Of a stretch of DNA of 64,000 nt, positions 45,274-53,583 are shown in pieces. Position 1 is the stretch's first letter. Every line of letters begins with the position of its first letter. Below the pieces are notes generated by a model. That model made no database searches. It was not told the DNA's origin and saw only the letters and a program-made list of their open reading frames with translations. Position numbers and translations under genes: made by a program. The stretch comes from an uncultured Lachnospiraceae bacterium (lineage in GTDB: Bacteria > Bacillota > Clostridia > Lachnospirales > Lachnospiraceae), in NCBI GenBank assembly GCA_900316075.1, contig ONBT01000001.1:1-64000 (forward strand), in the 5' to 3' direction.

Positions 45274-47091
45274 TTACATTTCTTCGGTAAACTGTCTCGT
45301 ATAGAGCTCGTGGTAATAGCCGCGTCTTCCCATCAGCTCCGCGTGGGTGCCCTGCTCCACGATCCTCCCGTCCTTCACGGCCAGAATAATATCGGAATCG
45401 ACGACCGTCGACAGCCGGTGGGCGATGATGAAGGAGGTGCGGCCCTTGATGACCGTGGCGATGGCGTCCTGGATGGCCTTCTCCGTCATCGTGTCGATGG
45501 AGCTCGTCGCCTCATCAAGGACGAGAAGCCGGGGATCTGCGAGTATCGCCCGGGCGAAGGACAATAGCTGCTTCTCTCCGGTAGACAAAAGGTCGCCGCC
45601 TTCCCCCACGTCGGCATCGAGGCCTTTTTCCAGCTTCTTCACAACCCCGTCGGCAGAGACCAGCTTCAGGGCCGCCCAGATTTCCTCATCGGTCGCGTCC
45701 TCTTTCCCGTAGCGGAGGTTGTCCCGGACGGTTCCCGAGAAGAGGTGGGGCGTCTGCAGGACGTAGCCGATATTACTATGGAGCCAGAGCTGGGAACGCT
45801 CTCGAGCGTCCCGCCCGTCAATCAGGACCTGACCCTCCGTGGGTTCGTAGAATCGGCAGACGAGGTTGACCAGGGTGGACTTGCCGGCCCCGGTTTCTCC
45901 TACTATTGCCACATTGGTCCCCTTGGGCACCTTCAGATTGAAGTGCTCGAGGACCATCTCATCCCCGTCCGGGTAGCGGAAGGAGACATCCTTGAATTCC
46001 ACATCCCCCTGCAGGGGTTCCCAGTTTTCTTTCTTCGCGTGGAAGTTGTCCCCGTACTTTTCAACAACCTCCGGAGTGTCCGCCACATCGGACTCCTCAT
46101 GCACGAGCTTCATGAAGCGCTCGATATTGACCTGGATGGCCAGCAGGGCCGAAATCGTCGCAATCAGAAATTCCATGGGTTCCATCATGCCGACCGCATA
46201 GGACATGAAGACAGAAAGCTCGCCCAGCTTCAGGGCCCCCTCCATGGTAATGAGGCCGCCCCGCCAGAGGACGACGGCCAGGCCGAGACTGGAAATCATC
46301 GTGACCAGGGAGGTAAAGAGGGCCGAATTGTGGCCGGTCCGGACCGCCGTCCGCCGGTATTCCTTCGTATCCTTCTCGAAATCCTTCTGCATCAGGTCTT
46401 CGATGACCAGGGTCTTAACGCTGCGGACGCCGGTAATGCCTTCGTTGAAGTCGCCGGTAATCTTCGAATTCAGTTCCCGCACCTGCCGGTTCAGGCGGAG
46501 CAGCTTCTTCTGAAAGAGGAAGATAATGACTGCCGCCACCGGCATCATGAGGATGACCGGCAGGGCCAGGCGGGCATTCATGACCAGCATGGTCACGAGA
46601 ACGAAGATGAGGTACGAAGCGTTCCAGACGAAGTCCATCATCCGCCAGGCCACGAGTTCCCCGATTTTGCTGGTATCGCTCATGACGCGGGAGTGTATAT
46701 ATCCCACATTATTCTGATTGAAATACGAAAAGGACAGGGTCTGCAGGTGGTTGAAGGAAGCCCTCCTCAGGTCCCGGTCCATGTCCATCTCGATTTTCCC
46801 GCAGGAGTACATCGTGAAGTAGTCGTCCGCCGCCTGCAGCAGGGCCACGAGGATATATATTAATATAAAGCCCGAAAGTCCCTTTAAAGTCCCGGGTGTG
46901 ATGAAGTGGTCCAGGGCATAGGAATTGAGGAGGGGATAGACCGTGTCAAAGACGCTTGTCACGATGCCGAGGATGATCATGGCGATGAGTCTTCCCCGGT
47001 AAGGGCGCAGGAAGGGCAAGAGCTCCTTCAGGCCGAAGAAGTGCAGGGTCTTTTCATTATTCTTTTTTTCAGAAGCCCCGTTTTTTCTCAA
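45274..47091 (-). CDS. ABC exporter half-transporter (canonical site subunit)
   Basis: 605 residues: six membrane helices (about 20-330), then an ATPase domain. Walker A VGETGAGKSTLVNLV (about 385), signature LLSTGEKQLLSFARAIL, Walker B RLLVLDEATSSID with catalytic Glu, H-loop FIIAHRLST. Its ATG overlaps the previous half-transporter's stop (ATGA), so the two form a heterodimer. Likely a multidrug or lipid exporter; cargo unknown. Confidence 0.94.
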   Translation of the reverse strand: MRKNGASEKKNNEKTLHFFGLKELLPFLRPYRGRLIAMIILGIVTSVFDTVYPLLNSYALDHFITPGTLKGLSGFILIYILVALLQAADDYFTMYSCGKIEMDMDRDLRRASFNHLQTLSFSYFNQNNVGYIHSRVMSDTSKIGELVAWRMMDFVWNASYLIFVLVTMLVMNARLALPVILMMPVAAVIIFLFQKKLLRLNRQVRELNSKITGDFNEGITGVRSVKTLVIEDLMQKDFEKDTKEYRRTAVRTGHNSALFTSLVTMISSLGLAVVLWRGGLITMEGALKLGELSVFMSYAVGMMEPMEFLIATISALLAIQVNIERFMKLVHEESDVADTPEVVEKYGDNFHAKKENWEPLQGDVEFKDVSFRYPDGDEMVLEHFNLKVPKGTNVAIVGETGAGKSTLVNLVCRFYEPTEGQVLIDGRDARERSQLWLHSNIGYVLQTPHLFSGTVRDNLRYGKEDATDEEIWAALKLVSADGVVKKLEKGLDADVGEGGDLLSTGEKQLLSFARAILADPRLLVLDEATSSIDTMTEKAIQDAIATVIKGRTSFIIAHRLSTVVDSDIILAVKDGRIVEQGTHAELMGRRGYYHELYTRQFTEEM

Positions 47092-48920
47092 GCTGTTTTC
47101 TCCCCGGCGGAAAGTCCCGCCGTCTGCATGTCATATACTTTCCGGTAAATGCCGTTTTTCTTTAAGAGTTCTTCGTGGGTGCCCTGCTCCGCCACGCGGC
47201 CATTCGAAAGGACGATGATTTCATCGGCCTCCATCAGGGTCGTAATGCGGTGGGCAATCAGGATGACGGTCGCCGCGGAAAGCTTGTCCTTCAGAGCCTC
47301 CCGGATCTTCGCATCCGTCTCCGCATCGACCGCGGACAGGGAATCGTCGAAAATCATGACCGGAGGCTTCTTTACCAGCATCTGGGCGATGGCCGCCCGC
47401 TGCTTCTGGCCGCCGGACAGTGTCACGCCCCGCTCGCCCACGTAGGTCTCATAGCCTTTCGAAAAGCGGCGAACCGCCTCATCGAGGGAGGCGATATTCG
47501 AAGCCTCCCGGACCGCGTCCATATCCGCGTCTTCATCCGCGATGGAAATATTTTCCGCCAGGGTCCGGGAAAAAAGATAGGGCTCCTGCAGGACGATGCC
47601 GATATTTTTCCGGAGGTAAGTCCGGTCGATGTCCCGCACGTTCACGCCGCCGATTTCGATAGAGCCCTGGTCCTCCGGCAGCTCGTAGAGACGGTCCAGA
47701 AGGTACATGAGGGTCGACTTCCCGCTTCCGGTGCCGCCGAGGATTCCCACGGTCTTTCCCGCAGGAATTGTAAAGGATACGTCATGCAGGACTTCCTCAT
47801 TCCCGTTTTCATAGGAGAAGGCGACGTGGTCGAAGGTTATGGAACGGTCCATCGGAGGCGTCAGGGCTTTATTATTATCATTTTCCTCCTCCGCGTTCAT
47901 GACATAGCAGAGGCGGTCGATGGCGATTCCCGTCCGGCTCATCTGGGTGATGATGCGGCCCACGTTCCGCACGGGCTGGGACAGGAGGGCGTTGTAGGAA
48001 ATGAAGGCGATGAAGCCGCCCGGCGTCAGGCTGCCGTGCACACAGAAGTAGGTTCCGAGGGCGACGACGACAAGGGTCTTTACCGTGCTGATGGCATTGC
48101 CCGAAACCCAGAAGGCGCTCATCTTCCCCATCAGGCGAATCCAGTGGGCCGTGTAGGCCGCGTTCTTCTTTTCAAAGCGGTCCTTCTCATAGCGCTCCCG
48201 CCCGAAGGCCCGGACAACCCGGACCCCGGTCAGATTCTCCTGGACGATGGAGGAAAGCTCCCCTTCCATCTCGTCCGCCTTCATGAAAGAGGGGGCGATG
48301 AAGCCGTGAAAGGCGATGGATGCGGCCATGACAATCGGGATGAAGGCCGCGGAAACCAGGGCCAGCGGGACCTGGATGCCCAGCATGAAGTAGATGGAAA
48401 GACCAATCAGAAGGATAGTCTGAAAGAGCTGGACCAGCTGCTCGGACAGAAACATGCGGATGTTCTCGACGTCGGAGGTGCAGCGCTGGATGATGTCCCC
48501 CGTGTGATTTTCCGAGAACCAGGAAAAAGGCAGATGACTAATATGGGAAAAGAGGGTATTCCTGGTCCGCTCAGTAAGCTTCTCCGCCGCAATCTGGTCC
48601 GTCAGCCGGAAGGCATAACGCATGACGGCCCCCAGGACCGCCACGATGGCGATGGCTGCGGCCACCAGGTAGAAGTGGCTCCTGAGGTAGTCCCGTCCGC
48701 CGATTCCGGCAATCCAGGCATTGAGGAAGGCGGGAATATTTCCTTCCTTGTCCCCGATGACGGAGTCGACCGTGTACTCGATGATCTTCGGGCTGATCAG
48801 ATCAAAGATGGTAAGGCCAAGGGCGAAGAGAACCGTGACCAGCCACCAGCGCTTGTTCCCCCGGCAGAAAAAAAGGAGCAGACTCCGCCGGGTATATTTT
48901 TTCTTTTCGTTTGTTTTCAT
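47088..48920 (-). CDS. ABC exporter half-transporter (degenerate site subunit)
   Basis: 610 residues, same layout as its partner. Walker A GGTGSGKSTLMYLL, signature VTLSGGQKQRAAIAQ, but Walker B reads VMIFDDSLSAVD, with Asp in place of the catalytic Glu. A heterodimer with one canonical and one degenerate site is the pattern of BmrCD/TM287-288-type exporters. Its ATG follows the pfp stop codon with no gap. Confidence 0.94.
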   Translation of the reverse strand: MKTNEKKKYTRRSLLLFFCRGNKRWWLVTVLFALGLTIFDLISPKIIEYTVDSVIGDKEGNIPAFLNAWIAGIGGRDYLRSHFYLVAAAIAIVAVLGAVMRYAFRLTDQIAAEKLTERTRNTLFSHISHLPFSWFSENHTGDIIQRCTSDVENIRMFLSEQLVQLFQTILLIGLSIYFMLGIQVPLALVSAAFIPIVMAASIAFHGFIAPSFMKADEMEGELSSIVQENLTGVRVVRAFGRERYEKDRFEKKNAAYTAHWIRLMGKMSAFWVSGNAISTVKTLVVVALGTYFCVHGSLTPGGFIAFISYNALLSQPVRNVGRIITQMSRTGIAIDRLCYVMNAEEENDNNKALTPPMDRSITFDHVAFSYENGNEEVLHDVSFTIPAGKTVGILGGTGSGKSTLMYLLDRLYELPEDQGSIEIGGVNVRDIDRTYLRKNIGIVLQEPYLFSRTLAENISIADEDADMDAVREASNIASLDEAVRRFSKGYETYVGERGVTLSGGQKQRAAIAQMLVKKPPVMIFDDSLSAVDAETDAKIREALKDKLSAATVILIAHRITTLMEADEIIVLSNGRVAEQGTHEELLKKNGIYRKVYDMQTAGLSAGEKTA

Positions 48921-50123
48921 TTAACCCACCAAAGGTCTCAGGTAGTCCATCATCTCTTCCGTAACCCCGTGGTGCTTGGTATCAATCCACTCAAGAGGAA
49001 CGGTCTTCACTTTGTTCGGGATGTCCTCGATGGGCTGGGGGGCATAGGAAATCTGATAAGGGCTGTTTGAGGTCCGGTCCATGCCGATCATAATGCCGGT
49101 CTCCCCGGTCATAGCCATGTTGATGGCCACCCGGCCGCAGTTTCTGGCCTCATAGAGGTCAACCGGGGAAGACAGGGGCGCGAGACACCGCTGCAGAACC
49201 GAAAGCTCCACCGACCGGACCTTGATACCCAGGCGGTCTGCCGTGATGCCTTCCAGTACTTTTCCCACTCCGGAATGGACCGTGTGGCCGAAGGCGTCCG
49301 TCTTGTGCTCGGAGCCGGCCTCGTCGATGAAGACGCCATCCTTGTCATGAATTCCTTCGGAAACCGCCACCAGAACAGTCTTCTTCTTTTTCAGTACATC
49401 TTTGACGTCTTCGATGTAGGAATCAATATCGAAGGGAATCTCACAGAGGTAGATGAGATCCGGCGCGTTGCCGATCTCAAATACCGAAAGCCCCGGCCGC
49501 TCGCCGGCCAACGCGCTCGCGGCCGCCAGCCACCCCGCGTCCCGGCCCATGATTTCCACAATGGTGACGGACTGGAGGTTATATGAGCGGGCGTCGAAGG
49601 AGATATTGCGCATGCATTCACTGACCACCCGGGCCGCCGACCCGAAGCCCGGTGTGTGGTCGGTACCAAGAAGGTCATTGTCTATGGTCTTCGGGATTCC
49701 GATAAAGCGGATGGGGCAGGTGCTCTGCTCCCCGTAGGCAGAGAGCTTCGCAACCGTATCCATGGAGTCGTTGCCACCGATATAGAAGAAGTCGGTCACG
49801 CCGAGCTTGTTTAGCTTGTCAACCAGGTCCTTATAAAAAGCCGTATCCGAAACCTCCGGCAGCTTATGGCGGCAGGAGCCTAAGTACATGGACGGGGTGT
49901 GGGCCAGGTCGTCCAGGCTCTTCTCGCCCGGAAAGCGGTCGAAGAGGTCCACGGTCCGGCCTTCGAGGAAGCCGGAGATGCCGTTTACCATTCCGTATAC
50001 TTTTGAAAATCCGGCTTTCCGGGCCTCCCCTATAACCCCCGCCAGGGAGGCGTTTATAGCTACGGTCGGCCCGCCGGACTGGCCCACGATGGCAACTCTT
50101 TTTTTCTCATCCAGGATGGACAT
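48921..50123 (-). CDS. pfp: Pyrophosphate-dependent 6-phosphofructokinase
   Basis: Phosphorylates fructose-6-P, probably with PPi. 400 residues from ATG 50123 (AGGAGCAGAAAGAAT). The phosphoryl-donor loop reads GGNDS (116-120) and the substrate loop PKTIDND (144-150): Asp where ATP-enzymes have Gly, and Lys before TIDND, are the marks of PPi use. Asn replaces the first Asp of the usual GGDDS. MGRDAGWLAA is the F6P site. Directly joined to the ABC exporter genes (TAA then ATG), an unexpected operon. Confidence 0.92.
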   Translation of the reverse strand: MSILDEKKRVAIVGQSGGPTVAINASLAGVIGEARKAGFSKVYGMVNGISGFLEGRTVDLFDRFPGEKSLDDLAHTPSMYLGSCRHKLPEVSDTAFYKDLVDKLNKLGVTDFFYIGGNDSMDTVAKLSAYGEQSTCPIRFIGIPKTIDNDLLGTDHTPGFGSAARVVSECMRNISFDARSYNLQSVTIVEIMGRDAGWLAAASALAGERPGLSVFEIGNAPDLIYLCEIPFDIDSYIEDVKDVLKKKKTVLVAVSEGIHDKDGVFIDEAGSEHKTDAFGHTVHSGVGKVLEGITADRLGIKVRSVELSVLQRCLAPLSSPVDLYEARNCGRVAINMAMTGETGIMIGMDRTSNSPYQISYAPQPIEDIPNKVKTVPLEWIDTKHHGVTEEMMDYLRPLVG

Positions 50124-50174
50124 ATTCTTTCTGCTCCTGCTCATGCTGTCAATTTTTGCGTCGAAATCTTTCCT

Positions 50175-50183
50175 ATTTTACCA
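50175..50183 (-). promoter_or_regulatory. Possible pfp promoter (extended -10)
   Basis: Minus strand TGGTAAAAT: TAAAAT at 50180-50175 preceded by TGG. No good -35. The leader would be about 45 nt. Confidence 0.45.
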
Positions 50184-50224
50184 CAATAGAGCAGACAGCG
50201 CCACTTTCGAGGCGGACTTTTGCG

Positions 50225-50485
50225 AAAAACAAACTTATAAGGCCCAGGCCGGCGCCATGGATTGGCGGACTTTTGCCTCAAAACAGCCTGTAGGCCCAAC
50301 GCAGGCCCTATGTTTGGCGGACTTTTGCCGCAAAACAGCCTGTAGGCCCAACGCAGGCCCTATGTTTGGCGGACTTTTGTCGCAAAACAGCCTGTAGGTC
50401 CAACGCAGGCCCTATGTTTGGCGGACTTTTGCTGCAAAACAGCCTGTAGGCCCAACGCAGGCCCTATGTATGGCGGACTTTTGCC
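50225..50485. repeat. Tandem array, 52-bp period, upstream of pfp
   Basis: GGCGGACTTTTGCCGCAAAA, then CAGCCTGTAGGCCCAACGCA, recurs with GGCGGAC at 50264, 50316, 50368, 50420 and 50472, exactly 52 bp apart, with few differences. It fills the gap between pfp and the terminator of the next gene. Confidence 0.94.
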
Positions 50486-50504
50486 GCGAAACTGCTGATG
50501 AATC

Positions 50505-50544
50505 CAAAAAAGGCGGACCTGCACGCATTGCGTGCAGGCCCGCC
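50505..50544 (-). terminator. Terminator of the fatty-acid reductase gene, GCACGC/GCGTGC tip
   Basis: Minus strand GGCGGGCCTGCACGC / GCGTGCAGGTCCGCC (15 bp, one G-U type mismatch), loop of 3, then TTTTTT. Confidence 0.92.
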
Positions 50545-50588
50545 TGAACAAACTTTTCCGAAAGAAACAAAGTAAATCTTCCGCTTCC

Positions 50589-51815
50589 TCAGATGATTGG
50601 AATCTTGACCTTTATGTCGCTGGTCGGGTAGGCGCTGCAGGAATGGAACCAGCCCATTTCCTTGTCCTCCCGCCGGCGGCCGTCGCCCAGGGGCGACACA
50701 AAAACGGTTCCGGCAAGAAGCTGGGCCCGGCAGAAGCCGCACTCGCCGCCCCGGCAGTGGGCGTCAATCGGAATGCCCGCCCGCTCGAGAGAAACCGCAA
50801 CCGGCTCATCGGCCTTGGCATCTGCGACAGTCTCCGCAATGCCGCGGACCACGGTCATCTTGTAGGTCTTCCCGATCTGGTCCTCAGGGAAGCCCGGAAT
50901 CATCTTCACATTGGTGGGCTGCTGCATAGCTTCATGACGGAAGCGCTTCTCCGGAACGCCCATCTCCTTCATGATGCCGGTGAGCATATTAAACATGGGA
51001 AGGGGCCCGCAGAAGAAGTAGGTCGTATCCTCTTTCGAATACTTCTCGATGAGTTCCTTTGTAAGGAAGCCCTTCTCTCCATCCCACTCTTCGTCATCGC
51101 TCATGATGTGGACGATGTGAATCTTGTCCGGAGCCTTCGCCCGTGCGGCTTCCAGCTGGTCCCCGCAGACGATATCCGTGTGCTTGACGGAACCGTAGAG
51201 AATGGTGAGGTCCACATCAAGCGCACCGTTTGCGATCTCTTTTGCCATGGAAGCAAAAGGCGTAATACCCGAGCCGCCCGCCAGGCCCATCAGATTCTTC
51301 GAATCCCGCAGGGGCTGGTAGAAAAAGTCGGAAAAAGGCAGGTCGCAGATGAACTTCTGTCCGACCGCCGCCTGTTCAAAAAGGTAGTCAGGAACAAAGT
51401 AGGGGCGGTTCTTGCGGACCGTGATTTCGAAGTAGGGCTTGTCCGAAGTCGCGTTTTCATCCGGGGCGAAAGAAACATGCTTTCCGGGTCTGGCCTCACA
51501 GGGGGCGCTGGAAATGGAATAGGCCCTCGTCAGAACGCTTTCGCCAATCTGAAAATGCATGTTCACATACTGGCCGGCCTGAAATACAGGAACATGGCCG
51601 TCCGCAGGCTCGAAGCGGAAGGTCTTCGAAGTCGGGGAGGCGTCATAAACCTTGGTCAGGGTATATTCCCGGGGACCCGGATGGGCTGCATCTGCCAGGG
51701 CCCGGATGGGGTCGACGGGGTCCGCCTTGGCGGACGCATTATTGATGGCAGCTTCGCGTGCCTTGGTTACACGGCTGGCGCCGCCGATATCGGTAAAAAA
51801 TCCTTTGACTTTCAT
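50589..51815 (-). CDS. Flavin reductase with C-terminal 2Fe-2S ferredoxin domain
   Basis: 408 residues, an electron-transfer protein of the ferredoxin-NADP reductase/phthalate dioxygenase reductase type. FAD site RAYSISSAP (about 119), NAD(P) site GLAGGSGITPF and YFFCGPLPMF, then a plant-type 2Fe-2S domain with CRGGECGFC and a last Cys in HSCSAYP. An N-terminal extension of about 50 residues is unusual. Its ATG overlaps the stop of the saturase-like gene (ATGA), so it probably passes electrons from NAD(P)H to that flavoprotein. Confidence 0.9.
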   Translation of the reverse strand: MKVKGFFTDIGGASRVTKAREAAINNASAKADPVDPIRALADAAHPGPREYTLTKVYDASPTSKTFRFEPADGHVPVFQAGQYVNMHFQIGESVLTRAYSISSAPCEARPGKHVSFAPDENATSDKPYFEITVRKNRPYFVPDYLFEQAAVGQKFICDLPFSDFFYQPLRDSKNLMGLAGGSGITPFASMAKEIANGALDVDLTILYGSVKHTDIVCGDQLEAARAKAPDKIHIVHIMSDDEEWDGEKGFLTKELIEKYSKEDTTYFFCGPLPMFNMLTGIMKEMGVPEKRFRHEAMQQPTNVKMIPGFPEDQIGKTYKMTVVRGIAETVADAKADEPVAVSLERAGIPIDAHCRGGECGFCRAQLLAGTVFVSPLGDGRRREDKEMGWFHSCSAYPTSDIKVKIPII

Positions 51816-53353
51816 TTCGCAGCGCCTCCTTTCTCCATGGCGAGGGCGACGAATTTCGCTGCCGCCCTTCCGTTCGTGACCGCAGGGCCCATGCCGTTAC
51901 CGCTCATGCCGGCAGCGCAGGCGAACTCAAGGCCTTCGATAACGTGGTCCTCTTCCCGCATCTGCAGGCGGGCAACGGCGTGGTTTTCCATGCTGTGGAG
52001 GTTGCCGTAAATAGAGCCCTTCCAGGCACCCACATAGTGGGAAATCGTGACGGGCGTCGATACCTCGACCTCGTGAATCTTGTCATGAATTACGATGCCG
52101 GTCATCCGCTCGTAGCCTGCGATCAGTTCCCGGCCGATCTTTTCCTTCAGGGCCGGATAGTCCTCTTCCTTCACATCGAGGAAGGCGTTGACGAGGGGCA
52201 GGGCCGTGATGGAAAACTGGGTATAGCCTTCGGGGCAGCAGCCGGGATTGGCCAGGTTCAGGCAGATGGAAGTCAGATACTTATAGGGTCCGATGGACTT
52301 CTCATTCTCCCAGAGGGAGGACATGTTCATGTCTTCCGCGGAGAAGATGTTGTAATCCTTGATTCCAAGCTCTTCCGGGGTTCCGTCCAGCACCATCATG
52401 ACGGATACGGGAACGACCGAAAGGGGCAGGCCGTTGACCTGCTTGATGGCCCGGGCAGGGACTTCCGATGCCGGTTCGATCATCTGGCTGTAGACCTTGT
52501 TGGGATAGGCGCCGGAGATGACGTAGTCGCAATTGATCACGTCGCCCCGCTTCGTGCGAACACCTGTGACATGGCCGTTTTTGACCAGAATCTTCTCGAC
52601 TTCCTGGCGGAACTCAATCTGGGCGCCGTTTTCCTCGACCTTCTTCTCCAGCTTCATGGACATTTCGTGGGAGAAGTTCTTTGCGACATAGGAGCCGCCG
52701 CGCAGATAGTCCGCATAGAGGAAGGCATAGATGGTGAAAGGCAGTTTGTCCAGGGGCGAGCCGACATAGATCCAGTAGGCGGAAAGAATGTCCTTGATCT
52801 CGTCCGGGAAGTGGAAGGTATCCATGACCTCATAGGCCGTATAGCCCGCGGTCTTCACAAACTGCTCATGCTCCTTCAGCATCTGCAGCTTGCTCATGGG
52901 GGTCACGGATAGGACGTTCATGGAGTCATATACCGTATTGCAGAGGAGGAAGAAGTCGTAGACCTTGTCCCCCCAGCCCGGGTACTGGGCGTCAATCTCG
53001 TCCGCCGCCTTGCGGAAGCCCGCATGCAGAGTAATGTCAATTTTCTTCGAAGGCTCGACGAAGCGATAAGCCTCGGGAACCCGCAGCCAGTCGATGTCGA
53101 CCCCCATTTCGTCGAAGAAGGCCCCGACCTTCAGCCGGTCTTCTTTCGGTCCGATGCTCATCATCTCATGAAGCGTCGCCTCAATTTCGAAGCCGCCCCG
53201 GACATAGGACGTAGCCAGGCCGCCGGGAAGGTTGTGCTTCTCGAGGATCAGGATGTCCTTCACGCCCTTGGCCTGCAGCTGCAATGCTGCGGACAGGCCG
53301 GAAAGCGCCCCGCCGATGATGACCACGTCGTAATGGTCTTTATAAAATTTCAT
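51812..53353 (-). CDS. Phytoene-desaturase/retinol-saturase-like flavoprotein
   Basis: 513 residues, CrtI/RetSat superfamily. N-terminal FAD fold DVVIIGGALSGLSAALQL (GGALSG at 14-19) with EKHNLPGGLATSY; middle EVEKILVKNGHVTGVRTK; C-terminal FAD-closing GMSGNGMGPAVTNGRAAA. Carotenoid genes are absent, so carotenoid synthesis is unlikely. Beside a PAI-like isomerase and an acyl-carrier module, a role as fatty-acid (conjugated diene) saturase or desaturase is the better guess. The leader contains a large structured element. A GGGG ribosome site lies 8 nt before the ATG. Confidence 0.83.
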   Translation of the reverse strand: MKFYKDHYDVVIIGGALSGLSAALQLQAKGVKDILILEKHNLPGGLATSYVRGGFEIEATLHEMMSIGPKEDRLKVGAFFDEMGVDIDWLRVPEAYRFVEPSKKIDITLHAGFRKAADEIDAQYPGWGDKVYDFFLLCNTVYDSMNVLSVTPMSKLQMLKEHEQFVKTAGYTAYEVMDTFHFPDEIKDILSAYWIYVGSPLDKLPFTIYAFLYADYLRGGSYVAKNFSHEMSMKLEKKVEENGAQIEFRQEVEKILVKNGHVTGVRTKRGDVINCDYVISGAYPNKVYSQMIEPASEVPARAIKQVNGLPLSVVPVSVMMVLDGTPEELGIKDYNIFSAEDMNMSSLWENEKSIGPYKYLTSICLNLANPGCCPEGYTQFSITALPLVNAFLDVKEEDYPALKEKIGRELIAGYERMTGIVIHDKIHEVEVSTPVTISHYVGAWKGSIYGNLHSMENHAVARLQMREEDHVIEGLEFACAAGMSGNGMGPAVTNGRAAAKFVALAMEKGGAAK

Positions 53354-53372
53354 ATTCTATACCCCATGACAC

Positions 53373-53521
53373 GAAACTATTCAGAACCCCATACTCGGAT
53401 TTCTTCGAAATCCTCGTTGTCTGGGGTTCCGGGCGGCTTCGCCGCCAGGCCACACAAAAATGAAAGTGCATATGAATGCAGGCATTCAATGCATCTCCAT
53501 TTTTGTGTGCTGAATAGTTTC
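53373..53521 (-). ncRNA. 149-bp structured element: closing 12-bp inverted repeat with three hairpins
   Basis: Ends are a perfect 12-bp inverted repeat GAAACTATTCAG (53373-53384) / CTGAATAGTTTC (53510-53521). Inside are: GAACCCCA/TGGGGTTC with GGATTTC-TTC-GAAATCC at its tip (53384-53429); GGCGGC-TTC-GCCGCC (53432-53446); and CACACAAAAATG/CATTTTTGTGTG with TGCAT/ATGCA and GAATG/CATTC above it (53451-53509). Almost every base can pair, as a four-way junction. It lies just after the terminator of the isomerase gene and 19 bp before the saturase-like ATG. It may be a regulatory RNA, a small RNA or a miniature mobile element; no target-site duplication is seen. Confidence 0.75.
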
Positions 53522-53560
53522 AAAAAGAAGGGCAGGAAAGAGCAGTGCCCTCTCCTGCCG
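53522..53560 (-). terminator. Terminator of the PAI-like isomerase gene
   Basis: Minus strand GGCAGGA...TCCTGCC stem, then CTTCTTTTT. The T-tract borders the 149-bp element. Confidence 0.82.
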
Positions 53561-53583
53561 CAGGATTTACACTATTCTAATGA

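Noticed and set aside
51812..53353. Carotenoid phytoene desaturase
   Set aside because: No crtB, crtM or other isoprenoid genes nearby; the neighbours are fatty-acid functions.
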